Shown one piece after another: positions 60,664 through 64,000 of a stretch of 64,000 nucleotides of DNA (its first letter is position 1; each line of letters starts with the position of its first letter). Source of the stretch: Lachnospiraceae bacterium (lineage in GTDB: Bacteria > Bacillota > Clostridia > Lachnospirales > Lachnospiraceae); contig JAAWBX010000036.1 in assembly GCA_022792885.1 (NCBI GenBank), forward strand, positions 62,001 through 126,000. Direction: 5' to 3'. The notes beneath the pieces are model-generated. The model made no database searches. It was given only the letters and a program-made list of their open reading frames with translations, and had not been told where the DNA came from. A program made the position numbers and the translations under genes.

Positions 60664-60733
60664 CAGGAGCCTGAAGCCGGGGATATTTTTCCTATTCGCA
60701 AAATACCTTCCGTTCAGACTCCTGTTCTTTTTT
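60664..60733. terminator. Terminator between lexA and rsfS, containing a repeat
   Basis: CAGGAG (60664-60669) pairs with CTCCTG (60719-60724) and CTGAA (60671-60675) with TTCAG (60713-60717), followed by a C and T6. The loop holds CTATTCGCAAAA (60692-60703), shared with 57096-57107; the left arm's AGGAGCCTGA is shared with 57058-57067. Confidence 0.75.
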
Positions 60734-60737
60734 ACTT

Positions 60738-61097
60738 TTACCAGGTTTCGATTTCTGTTTTTCCCAGTGTGATACCACTGCGCCAGATCCGTTCCAGATC
60801 ATAGAAGCGGCGGTCTTCCTGAGAGAATATATGGACGACCAGATCCCCAAAATCCAACAGAATCCATTTGGCGGCCGCATAACCTTCTATATGACGGCAG
60901 GGATAACCGGCTTTCGCCATCTGCTCCTCCACTTCATCCGCCATAGCCTGAACCTGATGGCTGTTCTCACCGTGCGAGATCAAAAAATAATCCGCAACAA
61001 TCGTTACATGGGCAATGTCCAATATCAGGATATCGCCTCCTTTTTTCTCCTCCAGTGCGCGATGGGCAATTTTCACCATTTCCTGCGCTTTATTCAT
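60738..61097 (-). CDS. rsfS: Ribosomal silencing factor RsfS
   Basis: RsfS (Iojap/YbeB family), 119 residues, binds uL14 and blocks subunit joining when nutrients fall. Typical sequence: Val-Thr-Ile-Val-Ala-Asp-Tyr-Phe-Leu-Ile-Ser, Gly-Tyr-Ala-Ala-Ala-Lys-Trp-Ile-Leu-Leu-Asp-Phe-Gly-Asp-Leu-Val-Val-His. It is the last gene of obgE-yhbY-nadD-rsfS, 55 bases after nadD. Confidence 0.95.
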   Translation of the reverse strand: MNKAQEMVKIAHRALEEKKGGDILILDIAHVTIVADYFLISHGENSHQVQAMADEVEEQMAKAGYPCRHIEGYAAAKWILLDFGDLVVHIFSQEDRRFYDLERIWRSGITLGKTEIETW

Positions 61098-61152
61098 GTT
61101 CTTACTCCCTTCCTACTCCCGATTCTCATTTGAATGTGGAGATGATCCGTTT

Positions 61153-62361
61153 TTATTGTATTCCGTCGTTTCTTTCATCGGTCATAAAACGCTTATAGTA
61201 TTCCGCCGTTTCCCGGCTCACGTTATCGATAATCGCTCCGCAGCGTTCCAGATATTCCAACGTATCTTCCGCGATCCGGCAGACAACCTCCTCCCTTGCC
61301 CCCTGAGCCTTATGTCGAAGTTCCGGCAGACGGGGCGCATTTTCCCGTCCCGGTTCGATATAATCCGCGATATACAGAATCGTTTCCAACAGGGTCATGG
61401 CAGGGCGGCCGGTCGTGTGATAACGAATGGCGTTTAAAATTTCTTCATCCCGTACGCCATATCGCTCCCTGGCGTAATAGGCGCCCAGTTTCGCGTGAAT
61501 CAGAGCCGGTGAAAGAAGCTCCTGCTCACTTAAGGTAAGCCCGGCCATCTTCGCGCGATGAATCTGATCCTTGTCGGGAATATCTTTGGCGCAATCATGG
61601 AGAAGCCCGGCCAGATAAGCTTTTTCTCCGTCCGCACCGTATGCGGCAGCCAGCTCTTCCGCGGTCCGAGCTACCCCTAAGGTATGAGCAAATCGATGAG
61701 GATTCAATCGTTTCTCAAGGTCTTTGCGAATTTCTTCCGGCGTCTTCGGTTGATCCCGGTATAACTCGTGCTCGCGGATATAACGTTCCACTTCAGGTAT
61801 CACATAATCCGAAAGACTTTCGCCCCGTTGAACCGCTTCCCGGATCTGTCGGGAAGAAACGTCTTCGTACAGTCCCTCAATCCAGTCGATCCTGGCCCCG
61901 AATTTTTCCTTCAGTTCTTCCGCCTTTATCAGAAGCTCCCTTTCGGGACTTCCGGGCCGTTTGGCCACTAAGATCCGGGCCGCCGTAAAGATCGCTTCCG
62001 GACGATACCAGTTCTCCATATTTAGGAGAGAATCCGCACCCGCGATAAAGAAAAGCTCGGTATCCGGCTTTTGTTCCTTCAAAAAAGCCAATGTATCCGC
62101 GGTATAAGTGTTACCGCTCCGGGCAATATCCAGATCGGAAAAGAAAAATTTTTCCTCATTCCGAATCGCCCGTTTTATCATCTGAACACGATGGTGAGCG
62201 GATGTCATTTCATTTCCCTTGTGATAAGAAACTCCCGAAGGCACAAACCAGACCTCGTCCAGCAAAAACTGTTCCAATGCCTGCTTTGCCAGTTTTTGAT
62301 GCGCCCTGTGAATCGGATCAAAACTGCCGCCAAAAATGCCCATTCGTTTTTTGGTTTCCAT
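61153..62361 (-). CDS. nadD: Nicotinate-nucleotide adenylyltransferase fused to YqeK-like HD phosphohydrolase
   Basis: A 402-residue two-domain protein. Residues 1-200 are NadD (NaMN to NaAD, NAD synthesis), with Gly-Gly-Ser-Phe-Asp-Pro-Ile-His-Arg-Ala-His; the usual His-x-Gly-His is here His-x-Ala-His. The Ser-Ser-Arg-Gln-Ile-Arg motif closes the domain. Residues from about 215 are an HD domain (His-Asp in Leu-Leu-His-Asp-Cys-Ala-Lys-Asp), like YqeK, an Ap4A hydrolase. In Bacillus these are separate adjacent genes nadD and yqeK; here they form one open frame. Confidence 0.93.
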   Translation of the reverse strand: METKKRMGIFGGSFDPIHRAHQKLAKQALEQFLLDEVWFVPSGVSYHKGNEMTSAHHRVQMIKRAIRNEEKFFFSDLDIARSGNTYTADTLAFLKEQKPDTELFFIAGADSLLNMENWYRPEAIFTAARILVAKRPGSPERELLIKAEELKEKFGARIDWIEGLYEDVSSRQIREAVQRGESLSDYVIPEVERYIREHELYRDQPKTPEEIRKDLEKRLNPHRFAHTLGVARTAEELAAAYGADGEKAYLAGLLHDCAKDIPDKDQIHRAKMAGLTLSEQELLSPALIHAKLGAYYARERYGVRDEEILNAIRYHTTGRPAMTLLETILYIADYIEPGRENAPRLPELRHKAQGAREEVVCRIAEDTLEYLERCGAIIDNVSRETAEYYKRFMTDERNDGIQ

Positions 62362-62387
62362 AATAATTTTATGTCTCCTTGTTTCTG

Positions 62388-62678
62388 TTAGCGAGGAAGC
62401 ATGATCTTTTTCTTCTCTTTTGCCGGGCGATACAAAACAAATCGACGGCCAATTACCTGAACTACTTCGGAATGAGTTCGTTCCGCCAGGGTAGAGGCAA
62501 TCGCAGGAATATCATCCATACAGTTTTTTAAAACCGCCAGCTTAATCAGTTCTCTGGCTTCCAACGCCTCGCTGACCGCTTCGGTAATCTCCGGTGTCAA
62601 ACCGGATTTCCCGATCTGAAAGATCGGGTCCATCACCATGGCAAGACTTTTTAAATAAGCTCTCTGTTTGCTCGTCAT
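62388..62678 (-). CDS. yhbY: YhbY/CRM-domain RNA-binding protein
   Basis: A 96-residue CRM-domain protein associated with pre-50S ribosomes. The family start Leu-Thr-Ser/Met-Thr-Ser-Lys-Gln-Arg-Ala-Tyr-Leu-Lys and Gly-Lys-x-Gly-Leu-Thr are clear, as is Gln-Val-Ile-Gly-Arg-Arg-Phe-Val-Leu-Tyr-Arg near the end. It lies 15 bases after obgE and 26 before nadD, so it is in the same message. Confidence 0.95.
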   Translation of the reverse strand: MTSKQRAYLKSLAMVMDPIFQIGKSGLTPEITEAVSEALEARELIKLAVLKNCMDDIPAIASTLAERTHSEVVQVIGRRFVLYRPAKEKKKIMLPR

Positions 62679-62693
62679 CCTCTGTCCTCCAGA

Positions 62694-63980
62694 TTATTTG
62701 TAATAATCAAACTCCAATCCGTACATTTTTACGGTGTCGCCGTCCTCGATACCGGCTTCTTCCAGATCTTTTAGGATTCCGTTCGTTTTCAGAAATTTCT
62801 GGAAAAATTCAAACCCTTTCTCCGAATCCAGATTCGTATAGCCCAGCATTTTCTCTATCCTCGGACCCTCCACCACGAAACGGCCTTCCTCATCGATTTC
62901 TACGGTATAAGGCAGATTTTCTTTCTCCGCCGTAGCCATAGGATCGATCTCCGGCTCATACACCGTTGGCGCCGAATCCAGAGTTTTCAAAAGTTCGTTC
63001 ACGTGATACATCAACTCCTTCAGGCCCCGGCCGCTGACGGCGGAAATTCCGAATACCCGGATCCCTTCCGGTTCAAAAACCTCCCGAATCCGGAGAACCG
63101 GATCCGTACCGCCTTCACAGAGCGCATCAATCTTGTTAGCGGCAATTACCTGAGGACGTTTTCGCAGTTCCGGATCGTAAGCCTCAAGTTCCCGATTGAT
63201 AGCCCGGATATCCTCTATCGGATCCCTTCCTTCCACGGAAGCGGCATCTACCATATGAATCAGAACCTTTGTCCGCTCAATATGACGCAGAAAATCATGC
63301 CCTAAACCGACGCCCTCGGCAGCTCCCTCAATCAATCCGGGAATATCCGCGATCACGAAGCCCTGGCCTTCTCCCAGATCGACGACGCCGAGATTCGGAT
63401 TCAAGGTTGTAAAATGATAATCCGCGATCTTCGGTTTGGCATTGGTTACCCGGGATAAAAGCGTAGATTTTCCGACGTTCGGAAATCCGACCAGCCCCAC
63501 ATCCGCGATCACTTTCAGTTCCAGCAGCACGAACAGCTCCCGTCCCGGCTGCCCCGGTCTGGCATACTTGGGAGCTTGCATGGTGGACGTGGCGTAATGC
63601 ATATTCCCGCTTCCACCCCGGCCGCCTTTTAATATGACAACCCTCTGATTTTTTCCGGACATATCGGCAATGATCTTTCCGCTCTCCTCCTCGCGAACGA
63701 TGGTTCCTTCCGGAACTTTCAGGATCAGATCTTTGGCATCCGCTCCGTGGCAGCGCCGTTTGCCTCCTTCTTCCCCGGCTTTCGCCACATACTTTCGGAC
63801 ATGGCGAAAATCATTCAACGTATTTAAGCCTTTATCCACTTCAAAAATAATGTCGCCGCCCCGGCCGCCGTCCCCGCCGTCCGGACCGCCATTGGGTACA
63901 AACAGTTCCCGACGGAAACTTACATGGCCGTCTCCGCCTTTTCCGGATTTAATAAAAATTTTTGCACGGTCTGCAAACAT
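62694..63980 (-). CDS. obgE: GTPase Obg/CgtA
   Basis: Obg, 428 residues, a GTPase for late 50S assembly and stress response. The Gly-rich Obg fold comes first (Gly-Gly-x-Gly-Gly repeats, 1-155). The G domain follows with Gly-Phe-Pro-Asn-Val-Gly-Lys-Ser-Thr, Asp-Ile-Pro-Gly-Leu-Ile-Glu-Gly-Ala and Asn-Lys-Ile-Asp. The OCT domain is C-terminal (about 345-428), which many Gram-negative Obg proteins lack. Its promoter and any upstream ribosomal genes (rplU, rpmA) lie beyond the window. Confidence 0.97.
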   Translation of the reverse strand: MFADRAKIFIKSGKGGDGHVSFRRELFVPNGGPDGGDGGRGGDIIFEVDKGLNTLNDFRHVRKYVAKAGEEGGKRRCHGADAKDLILKVPEGTIVREEESGKIIADMSGKNQRVVILKGGRGGSGNMHYATSTMQAPKYARPGQPGRELFVLLELKVIADVGLVGFPNVGKSTLLSRVTNAKPKIADYHFTTLNPNLGVVDLGEGQGFVIADIPGLIEGAAEGVGLGHDFLRHIERTKVLIHMVDAASVEGRDPIEDIRAINRELEAYDPELRKRPQVIAANKIDALCEGGTDPVLRIREVFEPEGIRVFGISAVSGRGLKELMYHVNELLKTLDSAPTVYEPEIDPMATAEKENLPYTVEIDEEGRFVVEGPRIEKMLGYTNLDSEKGFEFFQKFLKTNGILKDLEEAGIEDGDTVKMYGLEFDYYK

Positions 63981-64000
63981 AAAAATTACCTCGTTTTAAT

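Noticed and set aside
1..64000. CRISPR arrays, tRNA or rRNA genes, insertion sequences and defence systems
   Set aside because: I looked for regular short repeats, tRNA-like cloverleaf ends, transposase motifs and defence domains and found none that I can support.

Overview
The window reads as a chromosome segment of an anaerobic, endospore-forming Clostridium-class Firmicute, most likely Lachnospiraceae-like. The evidence is the sporulation gene set (spoIVA, yqfC-yqfD, a SpoVB-like flippase, a possible BofC-like protein), the gene order miaB-mutS-mutL-miaA-ynbB-radC-mreCD, a folate C1 operon of the kind used by acetogens and gut Clostridia, strong AGGAGG-type ribosome binding sites and TTGACA/TATAAT promoters. 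Almost everything is chromosomal core. I see no insertion sequence, prophage, CRISPR array, tRNA or rRNA.

Layout. 1-305: tail of a PTS EIIB domain gene. 519-3982: a Tat-exported, probably lipid-anchored molybdopterin oxidoreductase and its four-cluster ferredoxin subunit, with no membrane anchor gene. 4019-4749: a SEC-C zinc protein. 4754-10103: a tetrahydrofolate riboswitch followed by folT-folC-fhs-fchA-folD, which imports folate, polyglutamylates it and interconverts formate, formyl-, methenyl- and methylene-THF. 10155-11630: spoIVA. 11696-13842 (minus): a membrane MutS-family ATPase and RNase HI. 13977-16619: alaS. 16765-17688: an E2-like acyltransferase lacking the usual catalytic His. 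17795-21361: rpsU, yqfC, yqfD, phoH, ybeY. 21389-26730: SpoVB-like flippase, a possible BofC-like protein and two FAD proteins.

26735-29673: proB, DUF896, 5-formyl-THF cyclo-ligase, proA. 29682-38875: miaB, C39-like peptidase, mutS, mutL, miaA and a PLP enzyme. 38968-48683: DUF4321, radC, mreC, mreD, a PBP2 with a large insertion, minC, minD, minE, rodA, mgsA and a D-Ala-D-Ala carboxypeptidase. This couples elongation and septum placement genes, but no mreB is present. 48779-54997: a P-loop protein, DUF378 (minus), an HlyD-like protein, sepF, aroB, lspA, an RluD-type pseudouridine synthase and a cytidylate-kinase-like protein.

55093-56931 (minus): glmS with a leader too short for a glmS ribozyme. 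57001-57130: a repeat-rich intergenic stretch. 57210-59010: a TtcA-type PP-loop enzyme and a XerS-like recombinase. 59045-60639: an SOS locus with yneA-like and DUF3783 genes on minus, divergent from lexA, with LexA boxes between them. 60738-63980 (minus): obgE, yhbY, nadD-yqeK fusion and rsfS.

The points most worth follow-up are the FolD that appears to have lost two cyclohydrolase residues next to a dedicated FchA; the DmsAB-type pair without DmsC; the membrane MutS paralogue paired with RNase HI; the PBP2 insertion; the E2-like protein with Glu for His; and the short dispersed repeats near 16.7, 49.3, 57.0 and 60.7 kb. I did not find a clearly novel multi-gene system. All assignments were made by reading the sequence, without database searches.
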